Source: Coprothermobacteraceae bacterium
Lineage (GTDB): Bacteria; Coprothermobacterota; Coprothermobacteria; Coprothermobacterales; Coprothermobacteraceae
Assembly: GCA_013178255.1 (NCBI GenBank)
Contig: JABLWY010000001.1
Span: 239,501-303,500, forward strand
DNA length: 64,000 nt
Direction: 5' to 3'
The translations under genes were made by a program, and so were the position numbers. Positions 46,170 to 54,531 of the stretch are shown here, in pieces. The notes beneath the pieces were generated by a model. The model saw only the letters and a program-made list of their open reading frames with translations, had not been told where the DNA came from and did not search any database. Within the stretch, counting starts at the first letter, position 1; each line of letters opens with the position of its first letter.

Positions 46170-47579
46170 ATGCAAAACAGATTGGGCAGGGCTACCTTGA
46201 TCTTGGCAGTCATAGGTTTCTTGTGCATGGCTGGGGTCATGTTTTGGGTTTTCAGCCAGCACGGTTCGCGGGGGCTGTTTAACTGGAACTACGACTATCG
46301 TTCTTTGTTTAATTACTTGTGGGCTCTCACTTTCGCCATTCCAGCATCAGTGTTAATTACCTACAGCATCAGACGCAAGTCGAGCAGGGCTGTATTCAAC
46401 TTGCTCAAAATCATCGTGGTCTTGCTTTCCCTAGCAGGCATAGGCGTTAGCTTGTATGCGGGATTGTACGGTATTGTCATACCTGCACATAGCTTGCTAC
46501 CCTCCTATGAACCTGTGTTGATGGTGGAACCATATAATGGGGCTAACGGGATTCCTAACCTGTATGTTCATTTTGCTACCAGTACGCCAACCCAAGTCGG
46601 CTTGGTGTGGGGCACTGAACAAACATCATCTAGTATTGTTGAAGAACAACCCCTAAAACAACACTTTTTCAGGTTGTCCGACTTGCAGCCCGGACAAACC
46701 TATTTCTATGCGTTGAACAATGGCCCCAAACGGTGGTTTAAGACACCTTCGCTTTCTAATAATGCTACGTTGACCGTTTTTGCTGTGGCAGCCGATGCAC
46801 ATTACGGCAACGAAAACGCAAGCCCTACGGAACGTTCAGAGATACTGAAAACCGTTAATAACGATCCGAGTGTTGACTATTTCTTCATCGACGGCGATGT
46901 TACAGAGCTTGGCATGAACAATCAGAATTGGTCGGAGTTCTTCAAGGACTTTAACGCGAACTTGTCCAGACCCACGGCCTTTGTGCTCGGTAATCACGAC
47001 GCATTGATAGGTGGCATGTACCACGTGGATAAGTATCTTTACCCAGAGCAGGTAAGGATCGACCAAGGTAACGAACGTTACCATCGGATTGATGTAGGCC
47101 CCGTGCACTTTTTGTTGCTAGACGTCCTTTGGGGCACCGAGGAGTTTGATACTGGACAAAGGCGTTGGTTAGAGGAGCAACTGCGCTTGCTCCCTGAGGA
47201 AGATTGGGTCGTTATCCTCTCACACTGTTTCTACTATGCCTCAGGGAATGTGGAGACAGGGCGCATTTGGGCTGACCACGAGGATACCATCAAACATATT
47301 GTTCCACTGTTTGAGAGATACAAGGTGGACTTGGTGGTCAGTGGTCACAACCACCAAATGGAGCTTCTTAAGAAGAGCGGTGTTACCTACGCTATTGCGA
47401 GCCCCATGGGTGGGACGTTAGATAAGCCGAGGAGCATCTTATCTCCATATTCCGTTTGGTACTCTAATGAGACGCGGGGTTTCCTCAAAGTCACGGTTTT
47501 GAATGACAAAGCCATTCTCGAGTTCAAAGACCCATCGGGCAGACTGCTAAGGCAGTTTGTGATAACTCAGAATCACTAG
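46170..47579 (+). CDS. Membrane-anchored metallophosphoesterase with N-terminal Ig-like domain
   Basis: The 469-residue protein has three N-terminal membrane helices (residues 8-29, about 45-65, and 75-105), an extracytoplasmic purple-acid-phosphatase-like N-domain ('LYVHFATSTPTQVGLVWGTE', 'LSDLQPGQTYFYAL'), and a calcineurin-like domain with 'AADAHYG', 'FIDGDVTE', 'LGNHDALIG', 'ILSHCFYY' and 'VSGHNHQME'. It should hydrolyse phosphoesters outside the membrane. The leader before ATG contains a run of eight G (GGTGGGGGGGG) instead of a typical GGAGG. It is followed by the C69 dipeptidase gene 14 bp later. Confidence 0.88.
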   Translation: MQNRLGRATLILAVIGFLCMAGVMFWVFSQHGSRGLFNWNYDYRSLFNYLWALTFAIPASVLITYSIRRKSSRAVFNLLKIIVVLLSLAGIGVSLYAGLYGIVIPAHSLLPSYEPVLMVEPYNGANGIPNLYVHFATSTPTQVGLVWGTEQTSSSIVEEQPLKQHFFRLSDLQPGQTYFYALNNGPKRWFKTPSLSNNATLTVFAVAADAHYGNENASPTERSEILKTVNNDPSVDYFFIDGDVTELGMNNQNWSEFFKDFNANLSRPTAFVLGNHDALIGGMYHVDKYLYPEQVRIDQGNERYHRIDVGPVHFLLLDVLWGTEEFDTGQRRWLEEQLRLLPEEDWVVILSHCFYYASGNVETGRIWADHEDTIKHIVPLFERYKVDLVVSGHNHQMELLKKSGVTYAIASPMGGTLDKPRSILSPYSVWYSNETRGFLKVTVLNDKAILEFKDPSGRLLRQFVITQNH

Positions 47580-47593
47580 GAGGTAATGGCCCT

Positions 47594-48844
47594 ATGTGTG
47601 ACACCTTCTATGTCAGCCATAACAATTTTGTACAGCGTTCTTTGTATTTCGCCAAGAACAGTGACCGTGAGCCCAACGAGCCTCAAGTGCTGATCTACTT
47701 ACCTGAAGGCGAAAAGAGTGAGCCTGGAACGTACGTTAAGTGGAAGCCCTATGTGCGGCAGTACTCGGTTTGGCTGTCCAAGCCGACGTGGATGTGGGGC
47801 GGAGAAATGGGAGTTAACTGCAAAGGCGTAGCCATAGGAAACGAAGCTGTTTTCGCAAAATTGAAGGCCCACAAACAGGGTCTCTTGGGGATGGACATCC
47901 TCAGGGTAGCTCTGGAGACTAGCGGTACAGCTGCGCAGGCTTTGGAAAGGATCTTGGAGCTGACGCTGACTCCTGGACAAGGCGGCAGTGGCGGGTATGA
48001 ACATCCCCTTTACTATCACAATAGCTACTTGATCGCAGACCCCAAGGAGGCCTACGTAGTGGAAACGGTTGGGCACTTTTACGCGTGGAAGCGATTGTCG
48101 GGAAGCTACAACATAAGCAACAAGCTCTCTATTGGCTCAGACTTTGATGACATATCGCCTCAACTGAAGAACAAGGTCAGGGACTTCGCTCGCCACTTCA
48201 TTAACCCTGTAGTTACCTACGCGGCTGGTGGGTTTCATAGAGAAAAGAGGGGTAGGAAGCTACTACAAAGACAAGAACAATCATTGGCTAGCGTCTTTGG
48301 CATCCTACAAGACCGCGGAACAGGAGCGGTAGCTTCCATGCGCAACATATGCATGATTGGAGGAGGTATCATTAGCTCGCAAACTACAGCTTCCCTGGTA
48401 TACGACTACGAAACGAGGTCCATTTGGTACACCCAGGGGCCCTGTCCAGAGGTGCAACTGTTCAAACCCCTGAATTTTAAAGTGGAAAAACCTGTCACTG
48501 AAGAACGTGCTTTGAAGCAATGGAAATGGAACAACTTCTTGTTCAGGGCGTTTCTAACGGACTTCCTAGGCAACAAAGAAATCACTTACCTTATGCGCTT
48601 GGAACACCAAAAGAAGTTGCTTCAAATGGATTACAAAGCACAGACAGCTGATGTACTCTATCAAGCGGGAGAGGAAGCCGACAGGACATACATATCGGAG
48701 ACTTTAAAAGCATTGAGACCTGGGCCAATCAAGGGTTCCTGGCAGTTCCAACGTTATTGGAGGCATCAGAACGCACGCTTGCTTGCAGGCGAGAGGGAAG
48801 CCGATCTGTTGGAAGCATACAAGAAGCAGGGGCTTGTTGACTGA
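47594..48844 (+). CDS. C69 family dipeptidase (Ntn hydrolase)
   Basis: The 416-residue protein begins 'MCDTFYV', exposing Cys2 as the predicted N-terminal nucleophile after Met removal, as in C69 (PepD/U34) dipeptidases. Further family stretches: 'FAKNSDREPNEPQ', 'WMWGGEMGVNCKGVAIGNEAVF', 'YLIADPKEAYVVETVG', 'YNISNKLSIGSDFDD'. It would release amino acids from dipeptides in the cytosol; no signal peptide. GGAGGT lies 7 bp upstream. It sits with the anchored phosphoesterase and upstream of glutamate dehydrogenase, in line with peptide fermentation. Confidence 0.93.
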   Translation: MCDTFYVSHNNFVQRSLYFAKNSDREPNEPQVLIYLPEGEKSEPGTYVKWKPYVRQYSVWLSKPTWMWGGEMGVNCKGVAIGNEAVFAKLKAHKQGLLGMDILRVALETSGTAAQALERILELTLTPGQGGSGGYEHPLYYHNSYLIADPKEAYVVETVGHFYAWKRLSGSYNISNKLSIGSDFDDISPQLKNKVRDFARHFINPVVTYAAGGFHREKRGRKLLQRQEQSLASVFGILQDRGTGAVASMRNICMIGGGIISSQTTASLVYDYETRSIWYTQGPCPEVQLFKPLNFKVEKPVTEERALKQWKWNNFLFRAFLTDFLGNKEITYLMRLEHQKKLLQMDYKAQTADVLYQAGEEADRTYISETLKALRPGPIKGSWQFQRYWRHQNARLLAGEREADLLEAYKKQGLVD

Positions 48845-48874
48845 TACGCATATGCAATGTCCGTTGAGGCAAAC

Positions 48875-48904
48875 TTGCAGATTGGTTTAAAGTTGTGTTA
48901 AGAT
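48875..48904 (+). promoter_or_regulatory. Promoter of glutamate dehydrogenase gene
   Basis: TTGCAG (48875-48880), 18 bp, then TAAGAT (48899-48904). The leader of about 40 nt ends with a strong GGAGGTG. Confidence 0.4.
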
Positions 48905-48951
48905 ATCAGCGTAAGCACCAAATGTGTTCATCACCTGGAGGTGTATAGAGT

Positions 48952-50310
48952 ATGTCTATGATCGATGAAGTGATCGCAAAAGTGCGAGAGAAGGACAAAG
49001 ATCAGCCTGAGTTTATTCAGGCTGTGACCGAAGTTCTGGAGACGCTGAGGCCCACGGAGGAAAAGTATCCTGAATTGGTCAAGGCAAGGATTTACGAGCG
49101 GATCGTTGAACCTGATCGCGTAGTGATGTTCCGTGTAACCTGGGAAGATGACAATGGCGAGATCCACGTAAACAGAGGTTACAGGGTGCAGTATAATAAC
49201 GCTATAGGCCCCTACAAGGGCGGTCTCCGTTTCCACCCCACGGTAAACCTGAGTGTTATCAAGTTCCTCGGCTTTGAACAGATTTTCAAGAACGCGCTGA
49301 CCACTTTGCCCATGGGTGGAGGCAAAGGTGGAGCGGATTTCGATCCTAAGGGCAAGTCTGACCGCGAGGTTATGAGGTTCTGCTATGCGTTTATGAGCGA
49401 ACTGTTCAGGCACATTGGTCCTGATACGGACGTCCCTGCTGGCGACATAGGCGTGGGTGCCAGAGAAATAGGCTACATGTACGGCTATTACAAGAAGATA
49501 GTGAACGAACATACAGGCGTGCTGACTGGTAAGGGTTTGGACTACGGCGGAAGCTTGATAAGGCCTGAAGCTACGGGATACGGCGTGGTATACTTCACCG
49601 CCAACATGCTGGGCTCACACGGCAAAGACATGGCTGGCAAGGTAGTCGCCATAAGCGGATCGGGCAACGTGGCACAATACGCGGTCGAGAAATCGCTCCA
49701 CATGGGTGCAAAACCCATCACCATGTCTGACTCCAACGGCACCATCGTGGATGAAGAAGGCATAACCGCTGAGAAGCTCCAGTACGTAATGTGGCTAAAG
49801 AACGTTAAGAGGGGCAGGATCGCCGAGTACTTGGACAAGTATCCGAACGCGAAATACTATGCAGGAAAGTCAGTTTGGGACGTAATCAGGGATGAGAACC
49901 TGAAAATTGACATTGCCTTGCCTTGTGCTACCCAGAACGAGATACACAAGGACCATGCAGAGGCTCTAGTGAAGGCTGGCGTTATAGCTGTAGCTGAGGG
50001 CGCAAACATGCCTTCTGACCTAGAGGCAATCAAAGTCTATCTGGAGAACGGCATCCTGTACGGCCCTGCAAAAGCTGCTAACGCAGGTGGCGTGGCAACT
50101 TCTGGTCTAGAGATGACTCAGAACAGCATGAGACTACAGTGGACCAGAGAGGAAGTAGATGCCAAGCTGCAACAGATAATGAAGAACATACACGATACGG
50201 CTTACAAGACTGCTATGGAGTTTGGTCAGCCCGACAACTACTTGCTTGGCGCTAACATCGCGGGTTTCATGAAGGTCGCTCGCGCCATGCTTGCTTACGG
50301 TGTCATGTAA
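48952..50310 (+). CDS. gdhA: Glutamate dehydrogenase (NADP-type, hexameric)
   Basis: The 452-residue enzyme interconverts glutamate and 2-oxoglutarate plus ammonia, a central step when amino acids are fermented. Signatures: 'YNNAIGPYKGGLRFHPTVN', 'LPMGGGKGGADFDPKGKSD' (catalytic Lys in the first G-rich block), 'VPAGDIGVGAREIGYM' and the Rossmann motif 'GSGNVAQYAVEK'. The length of about 450 and the 'LPMGGGKGG' form fit the NADP-dependent small hexameric type; this is a family inference. A strong ribosome-binding site and a terminator flank it. Confidence 0.96.
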   Translation: MSMIDEVIAKVREKDKDQPEFIQAVTEVLETLRPTEEKYPELVKARIYERIVEPDRVVMFRVTWEDDNGEIHVNRGYRVQYNNAIGPYKGGLRFHPTVNLSVIKFLGFEQIFKNALTTLPMGGGKGGADFDPKGKSDREVMRFCYAFMSELFRHIGPDTDVPAGDIGVGAREIGYMYGYYKKIVNEHTGVLTGKGLDYGGSLIRPEATGYGVVYFTANMLGSHGKDMAGKVVAISGSGNVAQYAVEKSLHMGAKPITMSDSNGTIVDEEGITAEKLQYVMWLKNVKRGRIAEYLDKYPNAKYYAGKSVWDVIRDENLKIDIALPCATQNEIHKDHAEALVKAGVIAVAEGANMPSDLEAIKVYLENGILYGPAKAANAGGVATSGLEMTQNSMRLQWTREEVDAKLQQIMKNIHDTAYKTAMEFGQPDNYLLGANIAGFMKVARAMLAYGVM

Positions 50311-50332
50311 GAAGAGTCAAAACCGTGTTCGT

Positions 50333-50360
50333 AAGGGGGCCTTCAGGCCCCCTTTTCTTT
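50333..50360 (+). terminator. Rho-independent terminator of gdhA
   Basis: A 9-bp stem AAGGGGGCC / GGCCCCCTT (50333-50341 with 50346-50354), a TTCA loop and a run TTTTCTTTT. It lies directly before the -10 of the next, leaderless gene. Confidence 0.92.
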
Positions 50361-50366
50361 TGCCAC

Positions 50367-50372
50367 TATAAT
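50367..50372 (+). promoter_or_regulatory. -10 box for leaderless NRAMP gene
   Basis: TATAAT is followed by exactly 6 bp and GTG (50379). The frame remains open back to 50325, but those codons lie inside the terminator of gdhA, so the GTG is the sensible start. No -35 match is seen because that position is the terminator hairpin. Confidence 0.65.
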
Positions 50373-50378
50373 CAAATT

Positions 50379-51656
50379 GTGAGCATTCGTGCGAAGTTGC
50401 CCATACTCAAATCGTTGTCGACGAGACATTCCGCCAGACTTTATGCTGCTGAAATAATCAAGTACATAGGCCCAGGTTTTCTTGTCACGGTGGGATTCAT
50501 AGACCCAGGGAATTGGGCTAGCAACATGGTGGCAGGTTCGACCTTTGGCTACAGGTTGCTGTGGGTCGTCAGTTTATCAACCATCATGCTTATTGTGATC
50601 CAGCACAATGCTGCCCATTTGGGTATAGCCACTGGCTTATGCCTGGCGGAGGCTGCAACTCTCTACTTCCCAAGGTGGGCTTCAAGGTTGCTACTCTGGA
50701 GCGCCATAGGAGCGTCCATTTCTACTCTGCTTGCTGAAATACTGGGCGCCGCTATAGGCCTGAATATGTTGGTGGGTTTGCCCACGAAATGGGGTGCCCT
50801 GCTGGGAGCAGTTTTCGCTACATACTTGTTGCTGAGCAATAGCTATCGCCGTACGGAGCGTTGGATCATTGGTTTTGTAGGGCTCATAGGACTGAGCTTC
50901 CTGTTTGAGCTTGCCTTGGTAAGGGTGGATTGGGCGCAAGCCGCTGTGTCGTGGGTCCGACCCAACGTGCCATATGGTTCCATGCTAGTAGTTATGAGCG
51001 TGCTCGGGGCCGTAGTGATGCCTCACAACATATTCTTGCACTCAGAGGTAATTCAGAGTAGGCAGTGGAACACCAAGGATGAATCCACCATCAGAAAACA
51101 GCTCAACTATGAGTTTGTTGACACGTTGGTGTCCATGATTGTCGGATGGGCCATTAACAGTGCCATGATCTTGGTGGCAGCTTCGGTGTTCTTTGCAAGT
51201 GGCATTGAGGTTTCTGACCTGGCTATGGCAAAAGCTGCATTGGAACCTATGCTGGGGAGCCTCGCGAGTGGCGTGTTCGCAACGGCCCTAATACTCTCAG
51301 GTCTTTCGTCGTCCATAACAGCTGCCATGGCTTCAGGTTCCGTTTTTGCGGGCATGTACGGCGAGCCTTTTGACATCAGGGACCCACACAGCAGAGCAGG
51401 TGTCTACATAGGCGTCTTCTGTGCTTTGGCTGTGGTGCTCCTTCTGAGAAACGAACTTTGGGCTTTGGTAATTAGCCAAGCAGTACTCAGCGTGCAGCTA
51501 CCTTGGACGCTGCTTGCTCTAATATTGCTCACCTCCAAACAGAAGGTCATGGGAAAGTTCGCCAACAGCTTACTAGAAAACGTTGTGTTATGGCTTATGT
51601 GGGCTACGGTAAGCTTCCTCAACGTAAAGCTGTTGTTCAGCTTGATAACGGGATAG
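50379..51656 (+). CDS. NRAMP family Mn2+/Fe2+ transporter
   Basis: The 425-residue, 11-helix transporter imports divalent metals with protons. Signatures: 'GPGFLVTVGFIDPGNWASNM' (DPGN metal-binding motif of helix 1), 'VLGAVVMPHNIFLHSEVIQSR' (MPHN motif of helix 6) and 'SGLSSSITAAMASGSVFAG'. The start is GTG 50379 from the leaderless promoter. The longer open frame would add 18 residues encoded through the gdhA terminator. Confidence 0.95.
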   Translation: MSIRAKLPILKSLSTRHSARLYAAEIIKYIGPGFLVTVGFIDPGNWASNMVAGSTFGYRLLWVVSLSTIMLIVIQHNAAHLGIATGLCLAEAATLYFPRWASRLLLWSAIGASISTLLAEILGAAIGLNMLVGLPTKWGALLGAVFATYLLLSNSYRRTERWIIGFVGLIGLSFLFELALVRVDWAQAAVSWVRPNVPYGSMLVVMSVLGAVVMPHNIFLHSEVIQSRQWNTKDESTIRKQLNYEFVDTLVSMIVGWAINSAMILVAASVFFASGIEVSDLAMAKAALEPMLGSLASGVFATALILSGLSSSITAAMASGSVFAGMYGEPFDIRDPHSRAGVYIGVFCALAVVLLLRNELWALVISQAVLSVQLPWTLLALILLTSKQKVMGKFANSLLENVVLWLMWATVSFLNVKLLFSLITG

Positions 51657-51673
51657 TTCTGTAGACCGCACAG

Positions 51674-51703
51674 TTGACTTTAACGATCTGTTCACATTAT
51701 TAT
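51674..51703 (+). promoter_or_regulatory. Sigma-70-like promoter of the 35-residue gene
   Basis: TTGACT (51674-51679), 18 bp, TATTAT (51698-51703). This is the best -35/-10 pair in the window. It predicts a leader of about 60 nt with GAGGGAGGTG before the ATG. Confidence 0.7.
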
Positions 51704-51770
51704 GAGAACCGTTTAAATAGACGTGCCTCATACAGGATTATCATCGTTAGAAACCGAGGGAGGTGCGGTC

Positions 51771-51878
51771 ATGGAAGAGAAGAACAAAGTACAAAAGGTG
51801 GAGAGCAAGGAAAAGGAGTTGTTCTATGACCCCGTATCTGACAGCTACTACGAACTGTACAGTTATCCGCTGGTATAA
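51771..51878 (+). CDS. Small protein, 35 residues, unknown function
   Basis: The ATG at 51771 has a strong GGGAGGTG 7 bp upstream and its own good promoter. The peptide is 35 residues: a Lys/Glu-rich N-terminal half (EEKNKVQKVESKEKE) and a Tyr/Asp/Ser-rich C-terminal half ('FYDPVSDSYYELYSYPLV'). Small, soluble, no membrane segment or cysteine. It lies alone between the NRAMP gene and the convergent EamA gene, whose end it overlaps by 16 bp. It is supported by promoter, ribosome-binding site and stop; homology is unknown. Confidence 0.65.
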   Translation: MEEKNKVQKVESKEKELFYDPVSDSYYELYSYPLV

Positions 51879-52711
51879 GCGGAATTTGCCCTGCTGGTGA
51901 GGTACTCTCCATACTGAACCAGCAGGGCGCTGAGGAATATGAGAAAAGCGCCCCAATTGCCCCATGTAGACAAGCTCTCACCTATTACTAGGTGAGCGAA
52001 AAGGTATGCCAGCACTGGTTCGAAGGCGAATATGTAAGCAGCAGTCGTAGCGCTGACATGTTTCTGTCCGCGGAGTTGAAGCCACAAAGTAAGACTCGTG
52101 GCTACCAGAGCAAGGTACATAAGAGGTCTTAGGGCTGCCGTCGGTACATAGGCTAGGCGGACAAAGGGCATAGCGAATAGTGCTGTAAATCCTATGTTGT
52201 ACGCCGTAGTCGCGAGTTGATCCTGTATTTTCAGGTGGGGTATTAGTACGAACTGTACGGCGTAGGCAAATGCACTAACCAACATCAAGACCGCACCTGC
52301 GGATAGCCTAAACTGCTCCCCTGGCGTATAGCTAAGCAAGAAAAACCCAACTACGGAGGCTACTTGGCCTGAAACTACCAAAGCGGGTAATCGCTTCTTA
52401 GTGAACAATGCTTCGAGTAGAGGGGTTAGCGGAATGCTGAGGCTGACTATGAACGCAGCCACAGAAGGGCTTATGGTAGTTAGAGCCATGAATTGGCTTA
52501 TCAAGGCAATGAAATTGGTGATCCCCAACAGGAACCCGTCTTTGAGTGCCTTGCGATCTCGTTTGAGCGCGAAGGATAGCGGCACAAAAGCGATCAGGTA
52601 TCTCCAAAACAAATAAGAAAAGGGGTCCATGTGTTGCAGCACAGCCTTGGAATACACGAAAGTTGTGCTCCAGAACAGCGTAGTCAGTATGAGGCACAAA
52701 TAACCAGTCAT
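51863..52711 (-). CDS. EamA/DMT family transporter
   Basis: This 282-residue, ten-helix protein of the drug/metabolite transporter superfamily has two EamA halves ('LILTTLFWSTTFVYSKAVLQHMDPFSYLFWRYLIAF' and 'IFAFEPVLAYLFAHLVIGESLS'). The real start is the ATG at 52711, overlapping the mobB stop by 4 bp; the longer open frame to 52966 runs antisense-like through mobB and is not credible. It is the last gene of the M55-unknown-mobB operon. The substrate is unknown. Confidence 0.9.
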   Translation of the reverse strand: MTGYLCLILTTLFWSTTFVYSKAVLQHMDPFSYLFWRYLIAFVPLSFALKRDRKALKDGFLLGITNFIALISQFMALTTISPSVAAFIVSLSIPLTPLLEALFTKKRLPALVVSGQVASVVGFFLLSYTPGEQFRLSAGAVLMLVSAFAYAVQFVLIPHLKIQDQLATTAYNIGFTALFAMPFVRLAYVPTAALRPLMYLALVATSLTLWLQLRGQKHVSATTAAYIFAFEPVLAYLFAHLVIGESLSTWGNWGAFLIFLSALLVQYGEYLTSRANSAYTSG

Positions 52712-53127
52712 GATTTGGGGTTCACGAACCGAAGGGTGAGTTCCACAGCCTCCTCCGGCGTCAAGGTACCGGGAACGCCTGAGATAGAGGCTATCGCTAT
52801 AGTCTTGGGTGTGGCCCTTTTCATCTCTTCTTGGCCACGCACACACAGAATGTTGGGGGCGTCGGGTACGTACCCCTCCACTACAAGGAAGTCCACCTGT
52901 GGTAGGTTCAGGCGTTCTTGGGTTGCCACAATGGCGAACCCCTGCTGGTCTACAACGGCAGACCACTTGGTGAAAGCAGCAGTTCGCAAATGCATATCGA
53001 GCTTGATCTCGCTGTGAGTGCGTTTCTCATACCCTACAGTGCCTAGATGGGCCAGCTGTTGCAGTAACAACAGGGCTACAGTAGTTTTGCCACTGTGTTT
53101 ATAGCCAAAGACGCTGATGACGTTCAA
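52708..53127 (-). CDS. mobB: Molybdopterin-guanine dinucleotide biosynthesis protein MobB
   Basis: The 139-residue P-loop protein has 'GYKHSGKTTVALLL' near residue 8 and 'ERLNLPQVDFLVVEG' near residue 95. MobB binds GTP and assists MobA or insertion steps for the pterin-dinucleotide cofactor. It is the only pterin-cofactor gene here outside the AOR operon. It overlaps neighbours by 4 bp on both sides in a tight four-gene operon. Confidence 0.9.
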   Translation of the reverse strand: MNVISVFGYKHSGKTTVALLLLQQLAHLGTVGYEKRTHSEIKLDMHLRTAAFTKWSAVVDQQGFAIVATQERLNLPQVDFLVVEGYVPDAPNILCVRGQEEMKRATPKTIAIASISGVPGTLTPEEAVELTLRFVNPKS

Positions 53128-53672
53128 AGTTTGATATACCTCCGATCACCACACACTCTTGTGACGTTCTTTATCCAGCAGCCGGCCCTTTTCCCCAAGT
53201 TCATGAGCGATTTGTCCTTAGTCAACAACCACTGTTCTATCTCTGAAGCAGGTATTACGCGCTCCAACCCGTCGGCGCTCTCCACCCACCATGTTCGGTT
53301 CCCTAATAAGGGGGCAATTTGCGAAAGTGGTACAGCCAGAGTGAAGAAGCGGCCTTTTTGGAACTGTTCGAATTGTAAGTCAGGTAGTTCTAATTCTGCT
53401 GTTGGTTCCTCACTGAGATGTAAGGATTCTAGCCTTTCCAGGTTCCTAATCCAGTAAGTCGGTTTCTTGTCTATCACATAAAGGCTCAAAGTAGGTTCGC
53501 CGTCTATGGAACTGACTAACCAGGTCCGACCAGAGAAGCGCCGAGGTATGTAGGCATCAAATCCATCGCGGCTCAAAGCGTGAAGCCATCGTGACTCGAA
53601 GCGTATGGGAAAGCCCACTATGTCATGCACTACAGACTTGCCTCTTGCGTTTGCTTGTACTGTTGTCCTCAT
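53124..53672 (-). CDS. Hypothetical protein in M55-mobB operon
   Basis: This 182-residue soluble-looking protein has no signal peptide or membrane helix. It is rich in Arg, Leu and Trp ('RFESRWLHALSRDGFDAYIPRRFSGRTWLVSSIDGE', 'NRTWWVESADGLERVIPASEIEQWL') and has one Cys pair near the C-terminus. No family is recognised. ATGA overlaps join it to the M55 aminopeptidase upstream and to mobB downstream, so it must be co-translated with both. The spacing suggests a linked function, but I cannot name it. Confidence 0.7.
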   Translation of the reverse strand: MRTTVQANARGKSVVHDIVGFPIRFESRWLHALSRDGFDAYIPRRFSGRTWLVSSIDGEPTLSLYVIDKKPTYWIRNLERLESLHLSEEPTAELELPDLQFEQFQKGRFFTLAVPLSQIAPLLGNRTWWVESADGLERVIPASEIEQWLLTKDKSLMNLGKRAGCWIKNVTRVCGDRRYIKL

Positions 53673-54490
53673 CGTTGCAACCGCACCGCCGAAGAAGCAG
53701 CGAATACGATACCTTGAAACAAGTGAAATGCTTTGGCGTAGTCTTCCATGGTGAATTCAATCGTGCGAGGTCCCAACCGCTTCCCATCTAACGCGTACAA
53801 GAACTCCTCCACCACGTCAGCCGCTAGCCTATTAACGAAGTCTATGGTGATGACCACTCTGCCTGGTTTCGTTACCACGGGTCTAGGCCTTCGTAGAGCT
53901 CGCTCCGTTGTTTCTCTGAGTTCACCCAAAGCTTGGTGCATGCTCTGGGCGGCAAACCGGGACCACGACCTGTTGGTTGCATGGAATACAGCTTCACTAA
54001 GATTCTGTTGCACCTCGCCGCGAAGCTCCTCAGTTCCACTTACCAGTAGAACAGGGACGCCATAGTAATGAGAAAGCAAGCCGTTGATTGTGGTCTCGCC
54101 AACTTCGGTACCGTTGATGGCCACGCGGTATATGGCAGCGGATGAGTAAGAGTGGTCCATGGCTCCCCATCCGCCTGCATGGGTATGGTAACCCAAGAAT
54201 ACTGTACCTGTGAACGTTTCGTCTATACCCGTCATCATGTAGTTTGGTCTTGGATAACCCGAAATCAGATCTAGCTTCAAGTTCGTCTTCAACCGAGATC
54301 TGATGATGTTCTCGCCATAGGAGTGGCTATCTACCATCAGCACATAGGCATCAGGCTCTACGCTCTCTACCGCATCTAAAAATAGGTTGATTTCCTTATG
54401 CAGAAGTTCGCGCGCCTCGTCACTTTTCATGAATTCCCAAGACGAGACGCCCCATATGCCTTCCATGTCTACGGAAACGAAAAGCTTCAT
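53669..54490 (-). CDS. M55 family D-aminopeptidase (DppA-like)
   Basis: The 273-residue zinc aminopeptidase opens 'MKLFVSVDMEGIWGV' (the Asp-x-Glu metal ligands) and contains 'MVDSHSYGENI', 'YPRPNYMMTGID', 'FLGYHTHAG' and 'INGTEVGETTINGLLSHYYGVPVLLVSGT'. DppA releases D-amino acids from peptides, for instance cell-wall-derived ones. Ribosome-binding GAGGTGG lies 9 bp before the ATG and a TAAAAT box farther upstream. It is the first gene of the operon with the unknown protein, mobB and the EamA transporter. Confidence 0.94.
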   Translation of the reverse strand: MKLFVSVDMEGIWGVSSWEFMKSDEARELLHKEINLFLDAVESVEPDAYVLMVDSHSYGENIIRSRLKTNLKLDLISGYPRPNYMMTGIDETFTGTVFLGYHTHAGGWGAMDHSYSSAAIYRVAINGTEVGETTINGLLSHYYGVPVLLVSGTEELRGEVQQNLSEAVFHATNRSWSRFAAQSMHQALGELRETTERALRRPRPVVTKPGRVVITIDFVNRLAADVVEEFLYALDGKRLGPRTIEFTMEDYAKAFHLFQGIVFAASSAVRLQR

Positions 54491-54531
54491 CTATTCCACC
54501 TCTTACTTACATATTTTAAAGGTCATGTCCG

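Noticed and set aside
48931-49512. 193-codon minus-strand frame opposite gdhA
   Set aside because: Fully inside the conserved gdhA gene and its promoter; antisense shadow.
50325-50378. Longer NRAMP open frame from 50325
   Set aside because: These codons pass through the gdhA terminator, while the GTG at 50379 has the leaderless promoter spacing.
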